Source: Corynebacterium freneyi (lineage in GTDB: Bacteria; Actinomycetota; Actinomycetes; Mycobacteriales; Mycobacteriaceae). From it: DNA of 64,000 nucleotides. Where the stretch lies: assembly GCF_030408835.1 (NCBI RefSeq), contig NZ_CP047357.1, positions 2,790,001-2,854,000 of the forward strand. Direction: 5' to 3'. Shown here in pieces: positions 16,451 through 24,414 of this stretch (its first letter is position 1; the number at the start of each line of letters is the position of its first letter). The notes beneath the pieces were generated by a model that did not search any database, had not been told where the DNA came from, and saw nothing but the letters and a program-made list of their open reading frames with translations. A program made the position numbers and the translations under genes.

Positions 16451-17812
16451 TTGCTGGAACCCCTGGTCTTCCTCATTTCGGGGATCCTCAAAGCCTGGCA
16501 TCTGATCATCGCGGCGGTGCCGGGCGTTTCCGTGTCCGCGGCCTGGACCGCGTCGGTGATTCTCCTGCTGATCACCGTTCGCCTGGCGCTTTTGCCCATC
16601 GCCTATCAACAATTGTTGATGGGCCGAAAAACGGTCAATTTGCGCCCGCAATTCGCGGCGATCCGCGAAAAGTACTCCCGCAGCATCGAACCGAACGCGG
16701 CGAAGTACCAGAAATGGGCGATGCAGGAGCTGCGGGAACGCAACGGCATCAGCACGTGGACCGGTTTGATCCCGCCGCTGGTGCAAATCCCCGTCTTCAT
16801 CGGCCTTTTCCGGATGCTGCGCCGCATGGCCAATGCCGGGGCGCACGGTTCCGAGGGGGTCACCGAAAGCGTCGGCTTCCTCAGCGGCGACGAAGTCCGC
16901 GAGTTCACCTCCGCCACCTTCGCCGGCGTTCCGTTGCCCGCGTACATCGCCATGCCCGAGGCGCAATTGGCGGAACTGGACACCACCTTCGCCGACGTCT
17001 TCGCCGTGTGCGCCCCGCTCATCGTGGCGGCGGCGACGTTCACGGGAATCAACATGGCGATTTCGATCAATCGCCTCAGCCGCACCCTCGACCACGGCTC
17101 CCGCTTCATGCGCGGCACCTACAAATACATGGTCACCATGACCTTCTTCGCGGTGTCGTTTCCCCTGTTCTTCGGTTTCCTCGGCCCCGCGCCGGTGGCG
17201 ATCGTCGTCTACTGGGTCTGCAACAACCTCTGGACCATGAGCCAGAACGCGATCATCACGATCATCCTGGAACGCCGCCACCCGCTCACCGCCGAATTCA
17301 AGGCGCTGCGCGACCACACCCGCGATGCCCGGCGCGACGACCGCTCCAAGAAAGCGAAGGGCCGTCGTGAAGCGCGAAGCTCCCGCTGGCGCGCGCTCGC
17401 CAGCACCATCCGCCAACCTTCCCGCCGCACCGAGTTGTGGGACGCCCACCGCACGTTCCTCGCCGACCGCGACGCCGCGGCGAAGGCCGTCACCGACCGG
17501 CAACGCGCGCAGCAGGCGAAGATCCACCAGACCCGCCAGCTCGCGCGGCTGCTGCGGGCCGACTCCCAGGGGCGCCTGCCCAATCTCGAGGGCAACACCC
17601 GCATCAACGAAGCGTGGCGCCGGTCCGCGCCCCCACCGGACGACGCCGACGGCCAGCCCGGCGACGACCGGATCGTCGGCAAGCTGGGGAAGGTCGCCGT
17701 TCGCATGACGCTGGCGAAAGACGACCAGGTCCGACGCCGCACCGGCGGCCGCCTCAGTGCTCGGCGTAAACCAGGTCGCGGGCGAGGTCGCGGGCCGTCT
17801 GCAGGGGCGTGA
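16451..17812 (+). CDS. yidC: YidC/Oxa1-family membrane protein insertase
   Basis: 453-aa YidC-like insertase placing proteins into the cytoplasmic membrane. Hydrophobic segments lie at about 25-50 (SVILLLITVRLALLPIAYQQ), 100-115 (PLVQIPVFIGLFRML), 180-200 and 220-260. The positively charged loop with QKWAMQELRERNGI is family-typical. It lacks the long periplasmic domain of Gram-negative YidC. The 160-residue, Arg/Lys-rich, hydrophilic C-terminal tail is unusually long. The start is TTG 16451 with AAGGGG about 12 nt upstream; no better ATG exists in frame. Its last 59 bp overlap the 3' end of the convergent tetR gene. It may be a second YidC paralogue, as the gene is not in the usual rnpA-yidC context. 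Confidence 0.85.
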   Translation: MLEPLVFLISGILKAWHLIIAAVPGVSVSAAWTASVILLLITVRLALLPIAYQQLLMGRKTVNLRPQFAAIREKYSRSIEPNAAKYQKWAMQELRERNGISTWTGLIPPLVQIPVFIGLFRMLRRMANAGAHGSEGVTESVGFLSGDEVREFTSATFAGVPLPAYIAMPEAQLAELDTTFADVFAVCAPLIVAAATFTGINMAISINRLSRTLDHGSRFMRGTYKYMVTMTFFAVSFPLFFGFLGPAPVAIVVYWVCNNLWTMSQNAIITIILERRHPLTAEFKALRDHTRDARRDDRSKKAKGRREARSSRWRALASTIRQPSRRTELWDAHRTFLADRDAAAKAVTDRQRAQQAKIHQTRQLARLLRADSQGRLPNLEGNTRINEAWRRSAPPPDDADGQPGDDRIVGKLGKVAVRMTLAKDDQVRRRTGGRLSARRKPGRGRGRGPSAGA

Positions 17813-18365
17813 GGTCCTTCGACATCTTCGAGCCGGCCAGCCCGCCGTCGAGGTAGAGCATCAGCATGTTGGCGTGGAGTGACGCCTGGTTGCATTCCTT
17901 CTCGGCCAGCAGTTGCCGCAGCGTGTCCCACACCCACGTGCGGTGGGCGACGACGGCGGCGCGGATCTCCTCCTCCGACTCGGTCGCCGGATTCGGGTAC
18001 TCCGACGCGGCGTTCTGGAAATGCGATCCGCGGAAGCCGATGGTGGGTTGTTCGGCGATGCACTGGTCGAAGAACGCGAGGATCTTCTCCTCCGGCGTGT
18101 CCAGCGTGTCCGCCCGCGCCTCCCATGCGGCGCGCCATTTCTGGTCGAGGTCTTCCAGGTAGGCGATGACGAGCTTGTCCTTCGACCCGAACAGCGAGTA
18201 GAGGCTGGCCTTGGCGACGTCGGCTTCGCGCAGGACGCGGTCGATGCCGATGACGCGGATGCCTTCGTTGGCGAACAGCTCCGTGGCGGAGGTCAGGAGT
18301 CGGTCGCGCGGGCTCGGGCGGTTGCGGCGCCGCCCCCGCGTCTTGCCGGTCGTCGCGTCCGCCAC
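17754..18365 (-). CDS. TetR-family transcriptional regulator
   Basis: 203-aa repressor-type regulator. The N-terminal HTH region runs from RDRLLTSATELFANEGIRVIGIDRVLREADVAKASLYSLFGSKDKL (split here: ATELFANEGI, then ADVAKASLYSLF), and a helical ligand-binding domain follows. I chose GTG 18365 because GGGAG lies 6-7 nt upstream; starting at ATG 18440 would lack a ribosome site and place the gene start inside the palindrome at 18426-18441. Neighbours do not reveal the ligand. The 3' end overlaps the yidC tail by 59 bp. Confidence 0.85.
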   Translation of the reverse strand: MADATTGKTRGRRRNRPSPRDRLLTSATELFANEGIRVIGIDRVLREADVAKASLYSLFGSKDKLVIAYLEDLDQKWRAAWEARADTLDTPEEKILAFFDQCIAEQPTIGFRGSHFQNAASEYPNPATESEEEIRAAVVAHRTWVWDTLRQLLAEKECNQASLHANMLMLYLDGGLAGSKMSKDLTPLQTARDLARDLVYAEH

Positions 18366-18425
18366 GTCGTGCTCCCGTCCCTTCGCCTCGTTTGCGCCTG
18401 ACCTGCGCGGTGCTCGTCCTGCGGT

Positions 18426-18441
18426 GGTGATGTGCATCACC
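18426..18441. promoter_or_regulatory. Palindrome upstream of tetR, probable operator
   Basis: GGTGATG-TG-CATCACC, perfect 7-bp arms, 61-76 bp upstream of the chosen tetR start. Autoregulation through such a site is common for the family; binding is inferred. Confidence 0.5.
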
Positions 18442-18587
18442 GCCGCACCGAGTGGTCAGACTGGTCAGTGCGGCCGAGCTTTCACCCGAGTTTACAGCCA
18501 CGCCGCCCCGCGGGGAGGGTTGCCCGCCACTTTTCGCGGCTTGGGCTCCCGGTTGCGGTGCGCGCCGCGCTGTTGCCGCTTCTTCTT

Positions 18588-18698
18588 GCTTGACGACGTC
18601 CGCGTGGAGGCGGCGGCCGTCGCAAAGTACTGCCACCGTCCCGCAAACAGCCTGGTCGCGATTTTTCGGCGGGCCGGAATGTCGACTTTCTCACCGGC
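18588..18698. repeat. Left arm of a 111-bp inverted repeat flanking the DUF559 gene
   Basis: This arm starts with GCTTGACGACG and ends with TCTCACCGGC. Its reverse complement recurs at 19744-19854 with roughly 7-8 mismatches over 111 positions. It ends 43 bp before the enclosed gene. Confidence 0.9.
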
Positions 18699-18741
18699 GT
18701 ATCCGTCGCCGAGCGGAACTGGCCCGACCGTGCCACGCTAA

Positions 18742-19725
18742 GTGGCCATGGGGGGAAACATCGACCATTTGCCATTGCCGACGTGCGGGGCCACCCGCGC
18801 CGAACTGCTCGCCGACGGGTGGACCGACCGGACGATCAAGGCCGCGATGCGCGCCGGCCGGCTCGTGCGCATCGGCCGCGGCTGGTACGCCACACCGCCG
18901 ACGATCCAGGAAGCGAAGTTGTCGCTGGTGACGCGCCTGAACCCGTCGGCGGTGCTGTCGCATCGGACGGCGGCGTGGCTGCACGGGTTCCGAAAGTCGC
19001 CGCCGGACGTGCTCGACGTCATCGTTCCGCGCAGCATCACCGCGCTGCAGGGGGCGGTGGTACACCGGCGGGAACCCGCGAACACCGTCGTCGCCATGAT
19101 AGACGGGTGGCGCGTGACCGGGGCGGCGCAGACACTGGCGGATCTCATGGCCCCGTCGCAATGGGGCGAGCGGCTGACGGCGACGATCGTCGACGGCACC
19201 TTCCCCACCATGGCCAGCCGCGCGGCGCTGCTCGCCGAGGCGCGCGAACTGAACCACCCGCGGGCGTCCGCGCTGGTCACGCTGCTGTCGTGGGCGCCGG
19301 AGGGGGCGCGGTCGAACGTGGAGCGCCGGGTGGCGCGGGCGCTGGAGCGGCTGGGCTTCATCGTGGTGCTCGACTACGCCATCGGCCCGTATCGCTTCGA
19401 TCTGGTGCATGTCGGGGCGCGGCTGGTCATCGAGTTCGATTCGGAGAAGTACCACGCGACCGTCGAGGCGTTCCGCCACGACCGGGCCCGCCAGAATCTC
19501 GCCGTCCGCCGGGGCTGGGGTTTTCTGCGGTACCACGACTTCGACGTCACCCATCGGTTCGACGTCGTGGTCGCCGAGATCGCCGCGACCATCCGGGAGC
19601 GCATGGGTGGGGTGCGCGTCGAGTCGGATTGGGATCGTCTGCCGTGTTGGGAGCTCTACGAGGCCCTGCACTGGGCGCATGCGGAGTCGTTCGCGGCGGA
19701 CTTGGGGCTGCTTCGGCGGGAGTAG
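18742..19725 (+). CDS. AbiEi-like HTH plus DUF559 (Vsr/PD-(D/E)XK-like) endonuclease-domain protein
   Basis: 327 aa from GTG 18742 (ATG 18748 is an equally good start; neither has a clear ribosome site). Residues 18-110 resemble the winged-helix AbiEi-type antitoxin/regulator fold (ELLADGWTDRTIKAAMRAGR, then SHRTAAWLHG). Residues 190-300 match DUF559: SNVERRV, RFDLVH with Asp220, LVIEFD with Glu231 and Asp233, then DRARQNLAVRRGWGFLRY. The Asp/Glu pattern is that of Vsr-like or PD-(D/E)XK nucleases. No AbiEii toxin is adjacent. The gene stands alone between two 111-bp inverted repeats. It could be a stand-alone toxin-antitoxin-like module, a defence nuclease or a selfish endonuclease gene; none is proven. 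Confidence 0.8.
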   Translation: MAMGGNIDHLPLPTCGATRAELLADGWTDRTIKAAMRAGRLVRIGRGWYATPPTIQEAKLSLVTRLNPSAVLSHRTAAWLHGFRKSPPDVLDVIVPRSITALQGAVVHRREPANTVVAMIDGWRVTGAAQTLADLMAPSQWGERLTATIVDGTFPTMASRAALLAEARELNHPRASALVTLLSWAPEGARSNVERRVARALERLGFIVVLDYAIGPYRFDLVHVGARLVIEFDSEKYHATVEAFRHDRARQNLAVRRGWGFLRYHDFDVTHRFDVVVAEIAATIRERMGGVRVESDWDRLPCWELYEALHWAHAESFAADLGLLRRE

Positions 19726-19743
19726 AGGCGCGGAGCGGGCAGT

Positions 19744-19854
19744 GCCGGTGAGAAAGTCGACATTTCGGCCGGCCGAAAAATCGCGACCAGGCTGTTTGCG
19801 GGACAGTGGCAGTACTTTGCGACGGCCACCGCCTCCACGCGGGCGTCGTGAAGC
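19744..19854. repeat. Right arm of the 111-bp inverted repeat flanking the DUF559 gene
   Basis: Reverse complement of 18588-18698 with a few mismatches; begins 19 bp after the DUF559 stop. It contains a perfect 16-bp palindrome TTTCGGCCGGCCGAAA (19763-19778), which is degenerate in the left arm. Confidence 0.9.
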
Positions 19855-19886
19855 ATGAAGCTGCGCGGGAACCGCGGCAGCGCATG

Positions 19887-19925
19887 AAAAAGCCCGGGCC
19901 CTTCCGCGAGGAAGGAAACCCGAGC
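19887..19925 (-). terminator. Terminator of the GlsB-like gene
   Basis: On the minus strand a bulged stem, CCTTCC/GGAAGG with outer CGGG/CCCG, is followed by CTTTTT. It ends the gene at 19950-20243. Confidence 0.75.
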
Positions 19926-19949
19926 CGAATCGCGTGGCGCGGAAAGCGC

Positions 19950-20243
19950 TTAGCGGCGCTTGGTCACCAGACCCACGATCCACAGCAGGATCACCGCGCC
20001 GATGAGGCAGGTGATGAAGCTGAAGATGAGGCCACCGCCCTCGACGTCGAAGCCGAGCGCGCCCAGCAGCCAGCCGCCGAGGAAGCCGCCGATGATGCCG
20101 ACGATGATGTTCAGGACGACGCCCATCGATGCGTCCGTGCCCATGATCTTCGAGCCGATCCAGCCTGCGAGACCACCGACGATGATCCAGCCGATGAAGC
20201 CGAGGGTCGGGGCGGTGGCGGCGAGGAGAAGAGTGTCAGTCAT
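19950..20243 (-). CDS. GlsB/YeaQ/YmgE-family small membrane protein
   Basis: 97-aa protein with three hydrophobic segments: IGWIIVGGLAGWIGSKIMG, then VVLNIIVGIIGGFLGGWLLG, then LIFSFITCLIGAVILLWIVG. The Gly-rich pattern and the K-I-M-G-T motif are those of the transglycosylase-associated/GlsB family, associated with general stress; the molecular role is not settled. The ATG at 20243 has AAAGGA 7 nt upstream. Single-gene unit with its own terminator. Confidence 0.88.
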   Translation of the reverse strand: MTDTLLLAATAPTLGFIGWIIVGGLAGWIGSKIMGTDASMGVVLNIIVGIIGGFLGGWLLGALGFDVEGGGLIFSFITCLIGAVILLWIVGLVTKRR

Positions 20244-20486
20244 TGTTGTTTCCTTTCACGGGAGACGGAACCGTAATTCGGAACCGTCGTTCACCGGTTC
20301 CACCCCAGTGTAAACGATATGCACCCAAAGTGGCAGCCCGGGCCGCTAACGATTCGGGAACGATCCCGGCATCCCCGACGCACCCCGCCTTCGTCGCCCC
20401 GAAACGCCGACGGGCGGGGCGGGACCGTGGCGCGAAACCCATCGATCCCGACCCCGCCCGGGAGTCCTCCGTCGGCCGCTTCCGCC

Positions 20487-21389
20487 TTACTTCGGCAGCG
20501 AATCCGGCCGGACGACCATCATCGGGCACGGCGCGGCCTGCAGCAGCGCGCGCGACGTGGACCCGAGCAGCATGCCCTTGAAGCCGCCGCGGCCGTGCGA
20601 GCCGACGACGAGCAGCTGGGCACCCTCGGACGCGTCGGCCAGGGCGCGCACCGGGCGGTCGCGGGTGACGACCTTGGTCACCTTCACGTCCGGGAACCGC
20701 TCCGACCAGCCGGCCAGGCGCTGTCCGAGCAGGGCGTTCTGCTCCTCCTCGACGACCTGCCACTGCTGCTGGGCGGCGGACAGGCCGGCGAGCGACGCCT
20801 GCACCTGCATGTCCATCCAGGTGTGCACGGCGATGAGCTCGGCGCCGCGGGCTTCGGCCTCCTTGAAGGCGTTTTCGATGGCCTTCTGGGACACGCCGGA
20901 TCCGTCGACGCCGACGACGACGGGGCCGTACTTGGTTTCCTCGGTGACGGCGTTGTCCTCGCGGACGACGACGACCGGGCACGACGCGTGCGACACGACG
21001 GCGGCCGACACGGATCCCATGACCATGCCGGACAGTCCGCCGAGGCCGCGGGAGCCCATGACGATCATGGTGCACTGCTCGGACAGGTCGAGCAGCATGT
21101 CGATGGGGCTGCCTTCTTCGATCTGGTGCGAGACGTCGACGTCGGGCATGTAGTCGATGGCGACCTTCTTGGCCTCCTCGATCTTCTCGAGCGTCTCGGC
21201 TTCGAGGTCCTCGTAGAGTTCCTGCGGCGGGACCATTCCTTCGGCGTACAGGAACTGCGGCATGGAGTAGCTGCTCACGAGGCGCAGCGGGATGCCGCGT
21301 TTGACTGCGGTGTTGGCCGCCCACTTGGCTGCGGTCTTGGACGCATCCGAACCGTCGACGGCGCAGACGATGATGTCTTGTTTGGGCAT
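20487..21389 (-). CDS. Tandem-domain universal stress protein
   Basis: 300-aa cytoplasmic protein with two UspA domains. Each ends with the ATP-binding motif: GSRGLGGLSGMVMGSVS in the first domain and GSHGRGGFKGMLLGSTS in the second. The domain starts are IIVCAVDGSDAS and VVVGVDGSGVS. The ATG at 21389 follows AAGGAGG; a longer in-frame reading adds a poorly conserved Arg/Gly stretch. It likely binds ATP and modulates stress or dormancy responses; partners are not evident. Confidence 0.92.
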   Translation of the reverse strand: MPKQDIIVCAVDGSDASKTAAKWAANTAVKRGIPLRLVSSYSMPQFLYAEGMVPPQELYEDLEAETLEKIEEAKKVAIDYMPDVDVSHQIEEGSPIDMLLDLSEQCTMIVMGSRGLGGLSGMVMGSVSAAVVSHASCPVVVVREDNAVTEETKYGPVVVGVDGSGVSQKAIENAFKEAEARGAELIAVHTWMDMQVQASLAGLSAAQQQWQVVEEEQNALLGQRLAGWSERFPDVKVTKVVTRDRPVRALADASEGAQLLVVGSHGRGGFKGMLLGSTSRALLQAAPCPMMVVRPDSLPK

Positions 21390-21511
21390 TATGCCCCTTC
21401 CTCCTTGGGCGGCGGCCGCTGTCGGCTTCCGCCTCTCTTGTGCACGTCCACCACCCACGCTACCCCCGTTTCGGCTGCTTTACGACGACTGCCCTCGGGG
21501 ATTTTCGGCGG

Positions 21512-22519
21512 TCAGGTGAGCCAGGCCTCCCCCAGTCGCCGGATGGAGTCGATGCGGACGCTCGGGTCGTGGGAGTAGGTGACGGTGATGATTTCGTCGG
21601 CGCCGGTATCGGCGGCGAACTGGTCGAGACCTGCGGTGACGTCGTCGGCGGTGCCGTGGAAGGAGCAGCGGAGCATGGTCTGGACGCGTTGCCATTCGAG
21701 CATGGTGGCGCCGGCTTCGGGGTGGTCGACGGGTTGGGGCAGGGGTTTGCGGGCGCCGCCGCGGCCGAGTGACAGGAACATCTGCTGGATGACGGAGAAT
21801 TCGCGGCGCGCCCGTTCCGCCGTGTCGGCGACGAGGACGTTGGCTGCGACCATGACGTGCGGTTCGGCGATGGTGGCGGTGGGTGCGTCGGCGTTGAACG
21901 AGTCGCGGTAGACCTCGAGCGCTTCGGCGAGCTGGTGCGGTGCGAAGTGGGAGGCGATGGCGAATGGCATGCCGAGCACGGCGGCGACGGACGCGCCGGC
22001 GGTGGTGGAGCCGAGGACGTACATGGGCACGTTGGTGCCCTGGCCGGGGTAGGCGACGATCTTCGCCTCGGGGCGCACGGGCCCCAGGTACCGGACGAGG
22101 TCGCGGATGTCGGCGGCGAAGTCGACGACGTCGGATGCTCCGCGCCGCAGTTCCCGGGCGGTCGACGGGTCGGTGCCCGGCGCGCGGCCGAGTCCCAGGT
22201 CGATGCGGTCGGGATAGATGGTGGCCAGCGTGCCCACGTCTTCGGCCACCCGCAGCGGCGCGTGGTTGGGCAGCATGATGCCGCCGGAGCCGACGCGGAT
22301 GGTCGACGTCGCGCCGGCGATGTGGCCCATCAGCACCGTCGTCGCCGACGACGCGATGTTCAGGGTGTTGTGGTGCTCGGCGACCCAGAACCGCTTGTAA
22401 CCCGAGGTTTCGGCGGCACGGGCGGCCTCCACGGTGGCCGCGATGGCCTCGGCGGCGGTCGACCCGGCCGACACGGGCACGAGGTCGAGGACGGACAGCG
22501 GTGGACGAGATCGGCTCAT
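21512..22519 (-). CDS. LLM-class (luciferase-like) flavin-dependent oxidoreductase
   Basis: 335-aa TIM-barrel flavoprotein. Family marks include LSVLDLVPV at the N-terminus, FWVAEHHN (residues about 47-54), GSGGIMLPNHAPLRVAE and DLGLGRAPG. This subgroup is the bacterial-luciferase-like MsnO8 type. The ATG at 22519 follows GAGGGC closely; the longer reading to 22612 would run through the opposite promoter. Substrate unknown. It is divergent from the pseudouridine synthase gene. Confidence 0.88.
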   Translation of the reverse strand: MSRSRPPLSVLDLVPVSAGSTAAEAIAATVEAARAAETSGYKRFWVAEHHNTLNIASSATTVLMGHIAGATSTIRVGSGGIMLPNHAPLRVAEDVGTLATIYPDRIDLGLGRAPGTDPSTARELRRGASDVVDFAADIRDLVRYLGPVRPEAKIVAYPGQGTNVPMYVLGSTTAGASVAAVLGMPFAIASHFAPHQLAEALEVYRDSFNADAPTATIAEPHVMVAANVLVADTAERARREFSVIQQMFLSLGRGGARKPLPQPVDHPEAGATMLEWQRVQTMLRCSFHGTADDVTAGLDQFAADTGADEIITVTYSHDPSVRIDSIRRLGEAWLT

Positions 22520-22587
22520 GCCCTCGTTGTACACGACGCCCCGGATCGCGCCGCCGCCTCCGACGGTCACGTTGTTACGATCCTCCC

Positions 22588-23604
22588 GTGCCCACGACCC
22601 CTCCGCCCGCACGCCGCCGTCGCCGCCGCCTGGCGCCGCTGCCGATTCGCGACGGGCTCAATCCCTCCCGCGTCCGCGCCCCCGGTGCGCCGGGGGATGC
22701 GCCGGTCACGGCGATGGATCTGGTCACCGCCGCGGTCGAGGGGCAGACCCACCGCCACCCGGATGACGGTCCGGCCACCGTCGCCGCCCGTTTCGCCGAG
22801 GGCGCCGTCGTCGACGCCAACGCCCGCCCCCTGGCCCCGGACGCGCCGCTGCGCCCCGGCACCGACATCTGGTTCTACCGGCTGCCCGCGCCGGAGCCGA
22901 CCATCGCCGGGCCGATGCCGATCCTCCACCGCGACCGCGATCTCGTCGTCGTGGACAAGCCTCCGTTTTTGGCCACGACGCCGCGCGGCCGCCACATCAC
23001 CGAGTCCGCCGTGGTCCGCCTGCGCCGCGAACTCGACGACGGCGACCTCATCCCCGCGCACCGCCTCGACCGTCTGACCTCGGGCGTTCTCGTCTTCGTC
23101 GCCCGGCCCGAGGTCCGTGGCGCGTACCAGGATCTCTTCGCCGACCCGGGCGCCGTCGTCAAGCATTACGAGGCCCGCACGCGCCGACCCGCACCCGGCG
23201 AACTGCCCGACGCCCCGTTCACGCTGCGCACGCGGCAGGAGAAGACCCGGGGGATCCTGCAGGCCCGCACGGTGACCGGCGAACCCAACGCGATCACCGT
23301 CGTCGAGGACGTTTCGCTTGACGACGGCCACCCGGGGCCCGGAACCGCCCTATGGCGGCTGCGGCCGATCACCGGACGCACCCACCAACTGCGGCTGCAC
23401 CTGCATGACCTGGGCTTTCCCATCCTCGGGGATCCGCTCTACCCCGACGTCCTGCCCGCCGACGCCGAAGACCCCGCCCGCCCCATGCACCTGCTGTGCC
23501 GCGAACTGTCCTTCGACGACCCCACCACCGGGCGACGCCGCACCTTCCGCAGCCGGCGCGGGAGCCCCACGTGGCGGCGACCCGACATAATGGGGAACAT
23601 GTAA
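22588..23604 (+). CDS. RluA-family pseudouridine synthase
   Basis: 338-aa enzyme converting uridine to pseudouridine in rRNA or tRNA. The catalytic motif HRLDRLTSG has Asp161; RPITGRTHQLRLHLHDLGFPILGD (here as GRTHQLRLHL) is the second family block. The Arg-rich N-terminal 100 residues replace a recognisable S4 domain. The start is GTG 22588, preceded by TACGAT at the leaderless spacing. The exact target position in RNA cannot be assigned. The 11-mer occurs twice in this gene (23154 minus, 23316 plus). Confidence 0.88.
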   Translation: MPTTPPPARRRRRRLAPLPIRDGLNPSRVRAPGAPGDAPVTAMDLVTAAVEGQTHRHPDDGPATVAARFAEGAVVDANARPLAPDAPLRPGTDIWFYRLPAPEPTIAGPMPILHRDRDLVVVDKPPFLATTPRGRHITESAVVRLRRELDDGDLIPAHRLDRLTSGVLVFVARPEVRGAYQDLFADPGAVVKHYEARTRRPAPGELPDAPFTLRTRQEKTRGILQARTVTGEPNAITVVEDVSLDDGHPGPGTALWRLRPITGRTHQLRLHLHDLGFPILGDPLYPDVLPADAEDPARPMHLLCRELSFDDPTTGRRRTFRSRRGSPTWRRPDIMGNM

Positions 23605-23649
23605 CCGACCGGCACCCCGGCCGGCGCGCAACCGCACGGAAGGTCACAC

Positions 23650-24414
23650 ATGTCCGTACCCGACACCCCGGGCACCGCAACCCCGAAGGAGCCGGCCGCC
23701 CGCGCGATCGGCCTGACCAAACGCTACGGCGCCGGAGACACCGCCGTCACGGCGCTCGACACCGTCGACGTGGAATTCGGCCGCGGCGAATTCACCGCCA
23801 TCATGGGCCCCTCCGGATCCGGCAAGTCGACCCTCATGCACTGCATGGCCGGCCTCGACACCGCCACCTCCGGCGAGGCGCGCATCGGCAACACCGAACT
23901 GTCCGCCCTGTCCGACAAGGAGATCACGGCCCTGCGCCGCGACCGCCTCGGCTTCGTCTTCCAGTCCTTCAACCTCGTGCCCACGCTGACCGCCGCCGAG
24001 AACATCACGCTGCCCGTCGACATCGCCGGCCGCACCGTCGACCGGGAATGGTTCGACTCGATCACCTCCCGACTCGGCCTGACCGGGCGACTGTCGCACC
24101 GCCCGTCGGAACTGTCCGGCGGCCAGCAGCAGCGCGTCGCCTGCGCCCGCGCCCTCGTCGGCAGGCCCGAGATCATCTTCGGCGACGAACCCACCGGCAA
24201 CCTCGACTCCAACTCGTCGCGCGAAGTGTTGCAGATCCTGCGCACCGCCGTCGACGACCTGGGGCAGACCGTCGTCATCGTCACCCACGACGCCAAGGCC
24301 GCAAGCTACGCCGACCGCGTCATCTTCCTCGCCGACGGCCGCATCGTCGACGAGCTCCGCGACCCCGACACCGACGCCATCCTCAACCGCATGGCGCGCA
24401 TGGAACAACAGTGA
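23650..24414 (+). CDS. ABC transporter ATP-binding protein (MacB/LolD type)
   Basis: 254-aa ATPase. Walker A is GPSGSGKST (53-61), the signature is LSGGQQQR, and Walker B with the family tail reads GDEPTGNLDSNSS, followed by the VTHDAK switch. This subgroup pairs with FtsX-like permeases and drives extrusion or mechanotransmission rather than import. The ATG at 23650 follows GGAAGG. The stop overlaps the permease start (GTGA), indicating an operon with coupled translation. Confidence 0.93.
   Translation: MSVPDTPGTATPKEPAARAIGLTKRYGAGDTAVTALDTVDVEFGRGEFTAIMGPSGSGKSTLMHCMAGLDTATSGEARIGNTELSALSDKEITALRRDRLGFVFQSFNLVPTLTAAENITLPVDIAGRTVDREWFDSITSRLGLTGRLSHRPSELSGGQQQRVACARALVGRPEIIFGDEPTGNLDSNSSREVLQILRTAVDDLGQTVVIVTHDAKAASYADRVIFLADGRIVDELRDPDTDAILNRMARMEQQ

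Larger units (their letters stand above)
18366..18741. other. 376-bp divergent region between tetR and the DUF559 gene
   Basis: Contains the tetR palindrome, tandem TGGTCAG repeats near 18453-18467 and the left 111-bp inverted-repeat arm (18588-18698). I see no gene in it. Confidence 0.6.
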
